NCBI GenBank assembly: GCA_947625435.1
Contig: CANQOI010000016.1
Location: 1-43,017 of the forward strand
Direction of reading: 5' to 3'
Length of the DNA: 43,017 nucleotides
Origin: an uncultured Clostridia bacterium
GTDB lineage: Bacteria; Bacillota; Clostridia; UBA1212; UBA1255
The notes under the pieces were generated by a model. The model saw only the letters and a program-made list of their open reading frames with translations, made no database searches and was not told where the DNA came from. Position 1 is the first letter of the stretch, and every line of letters begins with the position of its first letter. Shown in pieces: positions 33,884-42,830 of the stretch. The translations under genes and the position numbers were made by a program.

Positions 33884-35905
33884 TTATGTGACTCTTTTGC
33901 CGCGGCGCCTGTGAAACAGGAATATGCCCGTTGCAGCCGCGGCAGCAGCAGCAAGAGCGCCGGATACGCCCAATATCATACGTCCCGTCAGAGACATGCC
34001 CCCGGGCAGAGGATCCGCATTCACATATGAATGTGTAAGCCTGCCGAGAGGCACCGAGCAGCCGGAAACATAATGATCCATTATATCCGACGGATCTTCT
34101 ATGCTGTCCGTCACTTTAAAATCTATCCTTATATTTCCGTCCTTGATGCCGAGCGATGCCAGCGGTACGGCAAGCTGCATGACATTTCCCTGTACGGAAT
34201 AGCTTATATCCGCTGTCTTTTCAAATTCATATCTGCCGTCGGCGGACACCTTCTCAAGAGATGTGACGCTGTCTGATACCGGATATCTGTTGATCACATA
34301 ATGGAAGCCCTCCCACGAAGCCCCCTCATACACTCCGTCCTGCGATCTCAACCTTATGTATATATTCAAATGATCGTTCATATCCGAGCTGTATTCCGTA
34401 ATATCCGATTCCGTATACACGGCAAAGTAAACATTTTCACCGTCATTTGTGACGCGTATCTCTTTTATGAAATTATCCGCTCTTGCCTGAGTGTAATGTA
34501 TATCGGGAGACGCACCCTTGAAATCCCTCTCCGTGTTCTGCACGGCTACATTGTAAAATATATTCCCCGCCGCCGTGACATCGTTCCACTGCCCGGCGCT
34601 CTCACTTACGTTTATCGTCTTCTCCGTGGGGCGTGTATAATTATCTGCGCTGACCTCTGTGCCTTTAAATTTTCTTATATAGTCTATCATCTGAATATAG
34701 AAGTTGTCCCCGTAGCCCTGCTCGGTGTAATCGTATGCATCGTCTGAAGAATAGCCTCTTGCCTTAGTCATCTCTATATCGCGTGACCATTCCGTGTTAT
34801 ACGTATCTATCCAGCCGTAGCCCTCCGGATTCTTTTGCGCTATCCACTCGTTCCAGCCCGTAATAAATACGATCTGCGGGTCCGCCGCTATGGCATTTTC
34901 CCACTGCTCCGCAAAATTATTTCCCTTTAAAATATTTTCCACATTCCCGTTTTCGGGCGTTTTTTTCGAATAACCTCTGCCGTAGTATCTGTCGCCGCTC
35001 GTTTTGTTCTGCGTGGCTCCGAAGCTGCACGGGCCCGCGAACTGGCACACGGACACATTCATAAGATCCGTATAAAGTATCTGGGGCTTTGCAAGATCCA
35101 TGTAAGGGAATCCGTTCATATTCGTCTCTTCAAGAGGCCATTGAGGCTCTCTTATGCGGAAAAAGTCATTGAGCTCGCCGGGTATCTCGGCGGACCTTCC
35201 TATTATGAGCGGCTTATCGTACGGTCCGTAGAACCAGAGCTCTTTATACAAGCCTTTTTTGTAAAATGATCTGTATAAACTTGTAACGCAGTTTCCGCTG
35301 TTGGTGTTCGTAAAAAATACGATCTGAGGAACCTTCCACCCGGCTGTCCTGTATTCATCGAGTATTCCGAGAAGAGTGAGCCACACATCGTTATATAATA
35401 ATGCGTTCGTGACATCGAACACCAAAAAGTCTATCCCGGCGGATATAAAAAGCTCTGTATGCTTTCTGAGCACATACGGATCCGCCGAGTTGTAATATCC
35501 GTATAAAGGTTCGTTGAAGAAGTAAGTTTCGTTGTTCGGATATTTCACCGAGGACGTATCCAGAAGAGGATCCAAGTCCCCTTTTCTGTTTATATCGGTT
35601 ATGTCATATATGTTTTTTTGATCCTGCTGCCCGAGCCACAGAAAATAAAAAATGCCTACGTATTTATCGTCCTTATATCCCGCAACGGGCGCAAGGCTCC
35701 TGCCCAGTGAATCTACAGCCGTGATATCGTCAGTGTTCTTGCCGTTATTATCTGTCATGTCCGTAATGCTGTCCTCTTTAGCCGCATATGCCGTAAAAGC
35801 TTCATGTTCCGGAGCACTTTTTGCCGTTTCCGTAAAGGTCAACAATGTAACGGCCGCCACGATGAGCGGCAATATTGTTTTGTAAATACATCTGCAATAT
35901 GTCAT
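33884..35905 (-). CDS. membrane-anchored GH99/WbsX-like protein, paralog 1
   Basis: A 673-residue exported protein. A signal peptide covers about 1-30. The barrel region is recognisable from GYYNSADPYVLRKHTELFISAGIDFLVFD and ITGWNEW, the layout of GH99/WbsX-like (alpha/beta)8 domains. A C-terminal DOMON/CBM9-like beta domain (about 460-625: NDGENVYFAVYTESDITE, WEGFHYVINRYPVSDS) is followed by one membrane helix and RRRGKRVT. In canonical members the motif is NEWxE; here E353 is kept, but the second acid position is A356. AAGGAG precedes ATG 35905. The gene lies between the lectin-like gene (70 bases upstream) and the rhamnosidase. Activity is uncertain: a glycan-binding or altered-mechanism enzyme is possible. 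Confidence 0.7.
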   Translation of the reverse strand: MTYCRCIYKTILPLIVAAVTLLTFTETAKSAPEHEAFTAYAAKEDSITDMTDNNGKNTDDITAVDSLGRSLAPVAGYKDDKYVGIFYFLWLGQQDQKNIYDITDINRKGDLDPLLDTSSVKYPNNETYFFNEPLYGYYNSADPYVLRKHTELFISAGIDFLVFDVTNALLYNDVWLTLLGILDEYRTAGWKVPQIVFFTNTNSGNCVTSLYRSFYKKGLYKELWFYGPYDKPLIIGRSAEIPGELNDFFRIREPQWPLEETNMNGFPYMDLAKPQILYTDLMNVSVCQFAGPCSFGATQNKTSGDRYYGRGYSKKTPENGNVENILKGNNFAEQWENAIAADPQIVFITGWNEWIAQKNPEGYGWIDTYNTEWSRDIEMTKARGYSSDDAYDYTEQGYGDNFYIQMIDYIRKFKGTEVSADNYTRPTEKTINVSESAGQWNDVTAAGNIFYNVAVQNTERDFKGASPDIHYTQARADNFIKEIRVTNDGENVYFAVYTESDITEYSSDMNDHLNIYIRLRSQDGVYEGASWEGFHYVINRYPVSDSVTSLEKVSADGRYEFEKTADISYSVQGNVMQLAVPLASLGIKDGNIRIDFKVTDSIEDPSDIMDHYVSGCSVPLGRLTHSYVNADPLPGGMSLTGRMILGVSGALAAAAAAATGIFLFHRRRGKRVT

Positions 35906-35926
35906 TAAAATGCTCCTTAAACTGCT

Positions 35927-35954
35927 GCCGGACCGCGCACACGCGCAGTCCGGC
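35927..35954 (-). other. intercistronic hairpin
   Basis: GCCGGAC (35927-35933) pairs with GTCCGGC (35948-35954), extended by an inner GCG/CGC. There is no U-tract on either strand, and the AAGGAG of the next gene follows directly. It more likely tunes relative expression (processing, stability or partial readthrough) than terminates. Confidence 0.5.
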
Positions 35955-35975
35955 GTTCATTATATCATGCTATGC

Positions 35976-37775
35976 TCATTCATGCACTCTGCGTTTTATT
36001 ACAATGACAACCGCAAAAGCGATCGCTGCCGCGGCAAAGGCCGATATTACAGCCATGTCTCCGCTTCCGGGATTCGGCGTCTGTCCGCCGTTTCCGCCCT
36101 GGCTGCCTCCCTGACCGCTGCCGGTATTACCGCTCTGCCCGCCGCCGGGATTTTCTTCATCTCCGCTTCCGGAGCCTGCGGTCTTACCCGTGACCTTTAT
36201 ATTGCTTATCTCGAAGCTGCATTCGGATGCCTGGAACCCTATATTCTGATCGTTTCCTTCCGTAAATACATCGTCCGCTTCGGGTATCTCAACCTCAAGT
36301 ATCACATTGTTGTTTATTGAAAGTATCACCCTGCGGCCCGTCCTTATGACCGTGAAATCAAATTCTGTTCCGCCTGCCAGGCTGAATCCCGTATTCCTGA
36401 AGAGGTCGGACATATTGTCGTGATTGAAATCAACTCTCACGCCCCAGTTCTTTGTTATGAGTACGACATCCGTATCTCCCGTTTCGGCATCCGCACCTAC
36501 GATTATCCTCAAGCCGTTATAATCCTTATCTCCTATTCCGTTTATCTTTACATGTCCCGAAAGCGAAAACGTATCCTCGAGTCCGGGAACCGTGAGCATA
36601 TAAATGTCGTCGTTATCGGCTGCTCCGCTTGCTACATTGCCGCCCTTGTAGAGGTTCTCACCGCTCTGCGACAGTCCGCCTCCGTCAGGCTCTGTCAGGC
36701 CGTTATTGTAGACTGCTATGTCCGTGGCTTCAAAGCTGCAGTCCGACGAGTGAAATCCGAGCTGTGCGGCGCTGCCGTGGGTGAAAGCGTCATTTGCCTC
36801 GGGTATCACCGCGGAGCACACAAAGTCTCCGTCAAGCAAAAGAGCTACGGTATGTCCGTCTTTAACTATCTCAAAATCGAATTCTTTTACATTCTTAAGG
36901 TTCTCTATGGGATATTGCACGCCGTTTAAGTTGTCACCCATAAAGTCGTAACCTACGCGCTTGATGTTGGGCATTATTATGATCTCATCGTACTTCTTTG
37001 TTTCATGGTCATATCCCACTACCAGCCTGATGCCGTTCCACCCCTGCGCGCCGACTGATAACATATTTACATGTCCTTTATATGTAAAGCTGTCGGTAAG
37101 TCCTACCGTGGCGAGCAGGTTCCATGTCTCTGCCTGTACTCCGTTTGCCACATTGCCTCCGTCATACAGATCCGACACATACTCGGATGCGGCTTCCGGA
37201 CATTTCACGACTATATCGGACACTTCGAATTTGCACTCTGATCCTATGAATCCGAGGTTTTTGTTATTTCCGAACACAAATGTGTCGTCTGCGGTTTCAA
37301 TGGCGGTTCTGAGGGCCTCTTCTCCGTTGAAATAAAATGTTACATTGAGGCCTTCTCTCTTTACGGAGAATGTGAATTCGCTTCCCGTGTCATATGACGG
37401 TGAATTTCCGACTATATCGACGCCGGACGCGTCTTTGTCCTTGCCCGCGAAGGATACTCTCGTGCCCATGGATTTTGTCACGACTATCTGGTCATGCTTT
37501 GAGCCGTCGGATCCTATCACAAGTCTTATACCGTTCCACGGCTGCGAGCCCATCTGTAAGATCTTTACTTTTCCTTCAAATGTAAAATTGTCCGTAAGGC
37601 GCGGCACGGATATGGGTATCATCTCATCCGTCGTATTATTCTGCGTCACGGTTCCGCCGTTGTACATGTTTTCGGATGCGTCCGCGGCCGATACGTTGCA
37701 AAATACCGTACTGCCTGTTATCATGCAGAGCACGATCGCCGTTGTCAGTACTTTTTTTAACATTTTACTAAACAT
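35976..37775 (-). CDS. surface protein with three lectin-like beta-sandwich repeats
   Basis: A 599-residue exported protein. A signal peptide covers about 1-32. Three modules of about 170 residues follow, each with a (W/Y)NG(I/L)R(L/I)(V/I)(V/I)G core and ending LGF.(S)(E/D)C.FE(V/A/I)(S/T)(D/N)I.V. They look like concanavalin A-like / DUF1080-type beta-sandwiches, probably carbohydrate binding. A Gly/Ser/Gln-rich linker and a tail NPGSGD, membrane helix, KRRVHE follow. The tail resembles a sortase signal but lacks the threonine, so simple membrane anchoring is also possible. AAGGAGG fixes ATG 37775; the frame is open 40 codons further. It heads the operon with the GH99-like and rhamnosidase genes. 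Confidence 0.75.
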   Translation of the reverse strand: MFSKMLKKVLTTAIVLCMITGSTVFCNVSAADASENMYNGGTVTQNNTTDEMIPISVPRLTDNFTFEGKVKILQMGSQPWNGIRLVIGSDGSKHDQIVVTKSMGTRVSFAGKDKDASGVDIVGNSPSYDTGSEFTFSVKREGLNVTFYFNGEEALRTAIETADDTFVFGNNKNLGFIGSECKFEVSDIVVKCPEAASEYVSDLYDGGNVANGVQAETWNLLATVGLTDSFTYKGHVNMLSVGAQGWNGIRLVVGYDHETKKYDEIIIMPNIKRVGYDFMGDNLNGVQYPIENLKNVKEFDFEIVKDGHTVALLLDGDFVCSAVIPEANDAFTHGSAAQLGFHSSDCSFEATDIAVYNNGLTEPDGGGLSQSGENLYKGGNVASGAADNDDIYMLTVPGLEDTFSLSGHVKINGIGDKDYNGLRIIVGADAETGDTDVVLITKNWGVRVDFNHDNMSDLFRNTGFSLAGGTEFDFTVIRTGRRVILSINNNVILEVEIPEADDVFTEGNDQNIGFQASECSFEISNIKVTGKTAGSGSGDEENPGGGQSGNTGSGQGGSQGGNGGQTPNPGSGDMAVISAFAAAAIAFAVVIVIKRRVHE

Positions 37776-37807
37776 TTTATTATCCTCCTTACCTGAAATA
37801 TGTACTA

Positions 37808-37835
37808 AGTATATCATTGCGTACGGATTTGTCAG
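37808..37835 (-). promoter_or_regulatory. candidate promoter of the lectin-GH99-GH78 operon
   Basis: Minus strand: CTGACA (37835-37830), 16-base spacer, TATACT (37813-37808), about 33 bases before the start codon. The -35 is one base off consensus. Confidence 0.45.
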
Positions 37836-37856
37836 ATACAGTTCATTTACAAAAAC

Positions 37857-37871
37857 AGGACATTTTTTTAC
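37857..37871. promoter_or_regulatory. 15-base motif shared by both glycan modules, copy 1
   Basis: AGGACATTTTTTTAC, identical to 42234-42248. It lies 82 bases upstream of the three-repeat lectin gene and 18 bases before the -35 box of the araC promoter. A site for the AraC-family regulator is the simplest reading. Confidence 0.55.
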
Positions 37872-37888
37872 GTTATTGTATTTGCGCA

Positions 37889-37918
37889 TTGACAATGCCG
37901 ATCGCGAACATTTATAAT
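37889..37918 (+). promoter_or_regulatory. promoter of the AraC-family regulator
   Basis: TTGACA (37889-37894), 18-base spacer, TATAAT (37913-37918). The upstream in-frame TTG at 37918 overlaps the -10 box, which rules it out as a start codon. Confidence 0.75.
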
Positions 37919-37968
37919 TGCCCTATGTTGGAACTGACAAAGCAGACAGCAAACGGGAGATTCGCGAT

Positions 37969-39057
37969 ATGACACGGTTTTATGATTTTTGTGACAGATT
38001 TAAAGACTACAGTGCCGATGAGCTCACCTATAAAAAGCTTTACGAGGCAAAGAAGACGGAAAACGGGCTGAAGTCTTTTTTTGCCGAGCTGCCCGATAAT
38101 AAAAAGGGACGTGTTAATGACTGGCTGCTTGCCGAGAAGGGCGTCATTTTATCGGAGATAACGGAAACTCTCGACGACGTCGATTTTTCAAGCGATATAG
38201 CGGTAACGCGTCACGCCCGTTACACTCCGGCGTTCGTGCATAAGCACACTTTTTTTGAGATCACATACGTGCTGAGGGGAAGCTGTATAAACAGGATAAA
38301 CAATACGGACGCTGCCGACAACGTCTCGATCGAGATGCACAGCGGCGATATGTGTTTCATTCCCCCGGGCGTGTATCATGCGATAGACGAAGCAAAAGAC
38401 AGTCTGATATTCAATTGCCTGATAAAGCACTATTCGGTCATGGATGTTTTAATGGATTTTCTGGTCCAGAAAAATATTCTGGCGAGTTTTTTTATACAGT
38501 CGCTCTATACGAAGAATTTTAATCATTTTCTGTCATTTCACACAGCCGACGACACTTCTCTTCAAAATATCATTGAAGCTCTTATAATGGAGGGTTATTC
38601 GGACAAGTCGTCTGTCAAGGACGAGCACCACAACGCGCTCACGGAATCTTATCTGAACATTATATTTAATCTTCTTGTGCGGGATCATATAGGGTCGGCC
38701 GATTACGACGGCATCACCGTTACCGACTCGCATCTCATACTCGAGATACAGAGGTATATCTCAAGCACGCTGCAGACGGCTACGCTCAAGAGTCTTGCGG
38801 ATCATTTCAATTACTCGCCGTCCTATCTCAGCAGGCTCATTCAGCAGTCCACCGGTTCCAATTTCTCCAAGATACTGCGTAAAATAAGGATCCAAAAGGC
38901 GTGCAGCCTGCTGTCAAACAGTGACATGAGCATAAGCAGCATATGCGAACAGACAGGCTATAACTGCCAACGGCAGTTCAACAGGGCGTTTCAGGATGTG
39001 GTACACATGACGCCGAGCGAATACCGCAAGCAGCAATGTCTGCTCCCAATATGCTGA
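37969..39057 (+). CDS. AraC-family transcriptional regulator with cupin domain
   Basis: A 362-residue regulator. The N-terminal half is a cupin-type sensing domain (RHARYTPAFVHKHTFFEITYVLRGSCI, SGDMCFIPPGVYHAI). The C-terminal 100 residues are the double helix-turn-helix (TLKSLADHFNYSPSYLSRLIQQSTG and SISSICEQTGYNCQRQFNRAFQDVVHMTPSEYRK). GGGAG (37955-37959) precedes ATG 37969. It sits between the two paralogous lectin/GH99-like modules, divergent from one and convergent with the other. I infer that it senses a sugar and activates both. AraC regulators of this kind commonly control polysaccharide loci in Clostridia. Confidence 0.93.
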   Translation: MTRFYDFCDRFKDYSADELTYKKLYEAKKTENGLKSFFAELPDNKKGRVNDWLLAEKGVILSEITETLDDVDFSSDIAVTRHARYTPAFVHKHTFFEITYVLRGSCINRINNTDAADNVSIEMHSGDMCFIPPGVYHAIDEAKDSLIFNCLIKHYSVMDVLMDFLVQKNILASFFIQSLYTKNFNHFLSFHTADDTSLQNIIEALIMEGYSDKSSVKDEHHNALTESYLNIIFNLLVRDHIGSADYDGITVTDSHLILEIQRYISSTLQTATLKSLADHFNYSPSYLSRLIQQSTGSNFSKILRKIRIQKACSLLSNSDMSISSICEQTGYNCQRQFNRAFQDVVHMTPSEYRKQQCLLPIC

Positions 39058-39090
39058 GCGCAATCGCGATCGCTGTCAGCGAGCCGCCGA

Positions 39091-41187
39091 TCAAGCGTCC
39101 TTTTTTGATCTCTTATTTGAACCCTTCTTAAGTTTATACCCTGCGATGCCGCCGCAGGCTATGGCAGCTGCGCAGCATGCTCCTATGAGTATTCCGCCCG
39201 TTACCGACAGGCCCGTATCATTTTTATTGCCGGCACTCATGATCTCACTGTATGCCGCATATTGCTCCGCCGTCATGGCATTGTACGTATATGCGAGCCG
39301 TCCTATGGGAGCCGAGCAGCCCGACACATAGTAATCCATTATATCGTCGGGATGCTCTATGCTGTCGGTGACCTTGAACTGCAGTCTGAAGCCGTCGCCG
39401 GCATTTTCAATCCCCAGGCTTTTAACAGGGACGGAAACGAGCATTATATTGCCGCGCGTAATGCAGGAGACATTCCCGGCATCTTCAAACGAATATTCGC
39501 CGTCCTTGTTCACTCGTTCTATAGATGTGAGCTCCGCGGAAGCGGGATGCCTGTTTATTACATATCCGAAGCCCTCCCATGCGGGAGAAGACATTTTACC
39601 GGTACCGGACGGATATGCGCCTATGAGAATGTTCATATTGTCCGAAGGCTGCCCGCCGTTTTCGCCTTCCGTTATAATGTCATCGAATGTCTCTATCCTG
39701 AAATATACGTTTTCACTGTCATTCGTGACCTTCACGGATCTTACCTGATTGTCGGGCGCAGCCTGTACGTAGCGGAATTCTTCAGTCTTTAAATATCCGT
39801 AGGAATCGCGCGATATTTTACCGACCGATATGTTCGTATACGTATCCTTTATGTCATCCCACTGTGAATCGTCGCCGTATATGTCTATCGTCTTCGTCAC
39901 GGGAGCCGTGAAATTGCCCGCTTCAAGCGGCGTTCCTTTATATCTCCTTATGTTTGATATGAGGCTTATATAATAATTATCTCCGTATCCTTCCTCAGAA
40001 TATCCGCCGTTTCCGTCGGGGACGTATGCCTTTGATCTTGTCATTTCTATGTCGCGTGAAAACTCCGTATTGAACGTGTCTACCCAAAACGGCGTATCTC
40101 CGGCCCAGTCGGCTGTGAGCTTGAGTGCGGTCCACTCATTCCAACCTGTCACGAACACTATTTCGGGATCGGCAGCTATGGCATTGTCCCACTGCTCCTG
40201 AAAATTTGCGCCCCGCATTATTGCGTCTGTATCGCCGTTTTCAGGCTTTTGGGATGTATAACCCCTGCCCCAGCTTTCTTTTACCGTGCCCTGCGGGCCC
40301 TGCACCGAAAAGCTGAAAGCGTCTCCCGTGTGCTGCGCCACCGATACGCTCATGAGATCCGTAAACAGGCGCTGAGGTCTCACCTTCTCGACATACGGCC
40401 ATCCGTCCTCTCTGTATACGTCCTCGGGCCACTGCGGGGGCCGTACCTCAAAAAAATCCAGCATTTTATCATTTAATTCTTCAGGTACGGCTATTATATA
40501 TGGCTTGTCGCCGCCGCCTCTGAACCAGAGTGAATCATATTTTCCTTTTTGATACAGATTCCGGTACAGCTTCGTCACCATGTTCCCCGAATCTGTTTTT
40601 GTGAAGAACATTATCTTGGGCACATTCCAACCTGCGTTCTGATATTCCATATAAATATCGAGCATCACGCCGAGTACTTCCCCGTAATATATGGCATTCG
40701 TGAAATCGAGCGCTATGAAGTCAACGCCCGCCGCTATGAACATTTCAAGATGCTTTTTTATTATGTAGGGATCCGCGCTGTTATAATAGCCGAAAAGAGG
40801 CTCGTTGAAAAAATAATTCATGCCGTTCGGCGCTATTCTGTTACCGCTTGCGGTACTGAAGAGCTCCGCCTTGTTGCTGCGGAGTAATTTCGTTATGTCA
40901 TAAACAGTTTCCTGCTTCTCTCCCTGCTGCCCCATCCATGTAAAATAGAAAAGACCCACGTATCTGTCTTTTCTGTATCCGGCCACATCGGGGGTGCTCC
41001 TTCCGAATACATCTGTTGCGATAATACTGTCAAGCATTGTACTGTCACTCCCACCCGGTATCTGTGATCCTGCCTTAACGTTTCCGGGCCTGCATACAAC
41101 AGTTGCGGCAAATGCCGCAACTGTTGCAAAAAACAGCGCTATGCGTTTCATTTTAACAGATATACCCGAATGCGAAGCCGGATTCAT
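39091..41187 (-). CDS. membrane-anchored GH99/WbsX-like protein, paralog 2
   Basis: A 698-residue paralog of the protein at 33884-35905, sharing the same order: signal peptide (about 13-40), barrel with GYYNSADPYIIKKHLEMFIAAGVDFIALDFTNA and VTGWNEW, beta domain with WEGFGYVINRHPASAELTSIERV, membrane helix and a basic tail. The same replacement is seen: E351 is kept, the second acid position of NEWxE is A354. AAAGAGGG eight bases before ATG 41187 supports the start. It follows the single-repeat lectin-like gene by 14 bases. No rhamnosidase accompanies this copy. Conservation of the substitution in two diverged paralogs argues that it is functional, not decay. Confidence 0.7.
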   Translation of the reverse strand: MNPASHSGISVKMKRIALFFATVAAFAATVVCRPGNVKAGSQIPGGSDSTMLDSIIATDVFGRSTPDVAGYRKDRYVGLFYFTWMGQQGEKQETVYDITKLLRSNKAELFSTASGNRIAPNGMNYFFNEPLFGYYNSADPYIIKKHLEMFIAAGVDFIALDFTNAIYYGEVLGVMLDIYMEYQNAGWNVPKIMFFTKTDSGNMVTKLYRNLYQKGKYDSLWFRGGGDKPYIIAVPEELNDKMLDFFEVRPPQWPEDVYREDGWPYVEKVRPQRLFTDLMSVSVAQHTGDAFSFSVQGPQGTVKESWGRGYTSQKPENGDTDAIMRGANFQEQWDNAIAADPEIVFVTGWNEWTALKLTADWAGDTPFWVDTFNTEFSRDIEMTRSKAYVPDGNGGYSEEGYGDNYYISLISNIRRYKGTPLEAGNFTAPVTKTIDIYGDDSQWDDIKDTYTNISVGKISRDSYGYLKTEEFRYVQAAPDNQVRSVKVTNDSENVYFRIETFDDIITEGENGGQPSDNMNILIGAYPSGTGKMSSPAWEGFGYVINRHPASAELTSIERVNKDGEYSFEDAGNVSCITRGNIMLVSVPVKSLGIENAGDGFRLQFKVTDSIEHPDDIMDYYVSGCSAPIGRLAYTYNAMTAEQYAAYSEIMSAGNKNDTGLSVTGGILIGACCAAAIACGGIAGYKLKKGSNKRSKKDA

Positions 41188-41201
41188 TGCATGACCCTCT
41201 T

Positions 41202-42128
41202 TTATTTCTTATTTTTAGTTTTTTTGACTATTATTATGACAACGGCGGCTATGACAGCAGCGGCAGCCACGCAGATCACAACTATTATGGCAGGGCTTAC
41301 TCCTCCGTCGTCGTCATTGCTGTTGCTGCTGCTGTTGCTGCCGGACGGCGCCTGAGATGAGGGCGTGCCCTGCGGAGTGTTCTGTCCCGCGGTCTGCGTC
41401 TGAACCTGCTGTGAAGGCGTCGCAGTGCCTGTCTCCTCTGCCGCAGCGCTTGTTGTCGGCTCGGCCGAAGCATCCGGTGTAGGCTCCGTTTCAGGTGTAT
41501 TTTCCGGAACAGGAGTCCTGTTTGCCTCTGCCTCCGGACAATTTACGACAATATTTGATATTTCCACCCAGCAGTCCGACGTTTCAAATCCGAGATTATA
41601 ATCGTCCTCGGCATCAAATGTATCATATTCTTCGGGTATTTCTATGGTACCCTGCTCTATATCGTTTAATGTGAGTGTAACATTGCGGCCCTCTCTTACA
41701 ACAACAAAGTCAAACTCAAAGCCTTCGCTGAGTCTTATCGGTCCCTTGTCCCACAGCTTATCGTCCATATTGTACGACTTGAACTCAAAGCGCGTTCCCC
41801 AATTTTTCGTGACAACGAGCTTGCACTGACCTTCCTGACTGCTGCCTACGATGATACGCAGGCCGTTCCAGTCCTTTTCACCTATCTCTAAAATCTTGAC
41901 GTGAGCTGAAAATGTATAATTGTTCGTAAGACCCGGGATGCTGAATGTCTCATTCACCGTATTCATTCCGTCATTGGTGAATGCGCCCGTTTCGTTTTTA
42001 AATATCTGCAGCTCTTCAAAGCTGTTTTCGGGATCGAAAAGGTTTTCCGCTGCCGACACACTTACCAAACTGAATGCAACACACAATACAGCTGTCAAAA
42101 CGATCGTTTTTTTAATAATGTTCATCAT
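41202..42128 (-). CDS. surface protein with one lectin-like beta-sandwich module
   Basis: A 308-residue exported protein and shorter paralog of the one at 35976-37775. A signal peptide covers about 1-27. One module with WNGLRIIVGS and LGFETSDCWVEISNIVVNCPEA follows, then a Thr/Pro/Ser/Gln-rich linker, one membrane helix and KKTKNKK. The linker differs in composition from the Gly-rich one of the paralog. GAGGAGG precedes ATG 42128. It is first in a two-gene unit with the GH99-like paralog 2. A role in presenting or capturing glycan next to its partner is inference. Confidence 0.75.
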   Translation of the reverse strand: MMNIIKKTIVLTAVLCVAFSLVSVSAAENLFDPENSFEELQIFKNETGAFTNDGMNTVNETFSIPGLTNNYTFSAHVKILEIGEKDWNGLRIIVGSSQEGQCKLVVTKNWGTRFEFKSYNMDDKLWDKGPIRLSEGFEFDFVVVREGRNVTLTLNDIEQGTIEIPEEYDTFDAEDDYNLGFETSDCWVEISNIVVNCPEAEANRTPVPENTPETEPTPDASAEPTTSAAAEETGTATPSQQVQTQTAGQNTPQGTPSSQAPSGSNSSSNSNDDDGGVSPAIIVVICVAAAAVIAAVVIIIVKKTKNKK

Positions 42129-42233
42129 ACATATTCCTCCTCTTTATCTACGTCCGATAAACGCATATGACCTCTGTACCGTTATTTTAACTGTTTCACA
42201 TGATAACACACAACGCATTGCAAACGCAACAAT

Positions 42234-42248
42234 AGGACATTTTTTTAC
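42234..42248. promoter_or_regulatory. 15-base motif shared by both glycan modules, copy 2
   Basis: AGGACATTTTTTTAC, identical to 37857-37871, 106 bases upstream of the single-module lectin gene. A possible minus-strand promoter (TTGCGT, 18 bases, TATCAT) lies just below it. Confidence 0.55.
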
Positions 42249-42320
42249 ATTTTATGTGCAATGCCTCCTATCTCAGAGCCGGCCTGCCTTCATTCTGCAT
42301 TGCCGGGACTCCTCTTTATT

Positions 42321-42635
42321 TTATAAAAAAGCGAACCCGATGATAAGTATGACCGACAGCGCGATTCGTATGATATGATGAAGTATGTGAAATTGTTTGC
42401 TCTTTATTCCGTTCAGGATCGCTGCGGTACAAACGGCAGTACACCCAAGAAAAGCAAGTATGATATCCGATCGCACTCCGAGCATATTACAAACTGCGGC
42501 CGCGATCAGGAGCAGTGAGCCGGAGATCATAATAAAAGCCGACGTTGTCTTTTTTCCGCTTTTTATTTGGCTGACGGACGCTGCCAACGAAAATCCGCCA
42601 AACAGAATACTTATGATACAGAGAATTGTACCCAT
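42321..42635 (-). CDS. small membrane protein, unknown (DUF-like)
   Basis: A 104-residue protein with three or four hydrophobic segments and one KSGKK loop near residue 27. ATG 42650 is in frame, but it overlaps the Shine-Dalgarno GGAGG (42648-42644). ATG 42635, eight bases after that site, gives the family-like start MGTILCIISILFGG. It follows the 54-residue gene closely. The layout resembles small DUF6142-type membrane proteins of Clostridia, but I cannot assign it with confidence. Confidence 0.7.
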   Translation of the reverse strand: MGTILCIISILFGGFSLAASVSQIKSGKKTTSAFIMISGSLLLIAAAVCNMLGVRSDIILAFLGCTAVCTAAILNGIKSKQFHILHHIIRIALSVILIIGFAFL

Positions 42636-42650
42636 CGTACTAACCTCCAT

Positions 42651-42815
42651 TTACAAACAGTTTTCAAATGACCATACGCCACCGCCTGTATCTTTCCAAA
42701 GTTCAAAGCCTTCTTTTATCACAGCGTCCCTACATCCGCCGAAATTCGGATATTTTTTACCGATAAATCGCATTGCGGGCACATTTTCCTTAAAAGTTTT
42801 GATTATTTCAGCCAT
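42651..42815 (-). CDS. short protein resembling the start of a GyrI-like effector-binding domain
   Basis: A 54-residue frame starting MAEIIKTFKENVPAMRFIGKKYPNF. This resembles the first strand and helix of GyrI-like/AraC effector-binding domains (VPAMRFIGKKY is the recognisable part). Those domains are about 150 residues, so this is a truncated relative or a stand-alone fragment. GGGAG nine bases upstream supports ATG 42815; the frame is open to 42893. Its TAA overlaps the ribosome site of the next gene. A remnant is as likely as a functional small protein. Confidence 0.5.
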   Translation of the reverse strand: MAEIIKTFKENVPAMRFIGKKYPNFGGCRDAVIKEGFELWKDTGGGVWSFENCL

Positions 42816-42830
42816 CTTTACAGCTCCCTT

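Noticed and set aside
35927-35954. Rho-independent terminator between the lectin-like and GH99-like genes
   Set aside because: The hairpin is stable but has no U-tract on either strand, and the next ribosome site follows at once. It is listed as an intercistronic hairpin instead.
37918-37968. TTG start for the AraC regulator
   Set aside because: TTG 37918 overlaps the TATAAT box of its promoter, so it would not be in the transcript.
39058-39090. Bidirectional terminator between araC and the GH99-like paralog 2
   Set aside because: The only stem (TCGCT/AGCGA) is short, and the T-run comes 18 bases later, within coding sequence.
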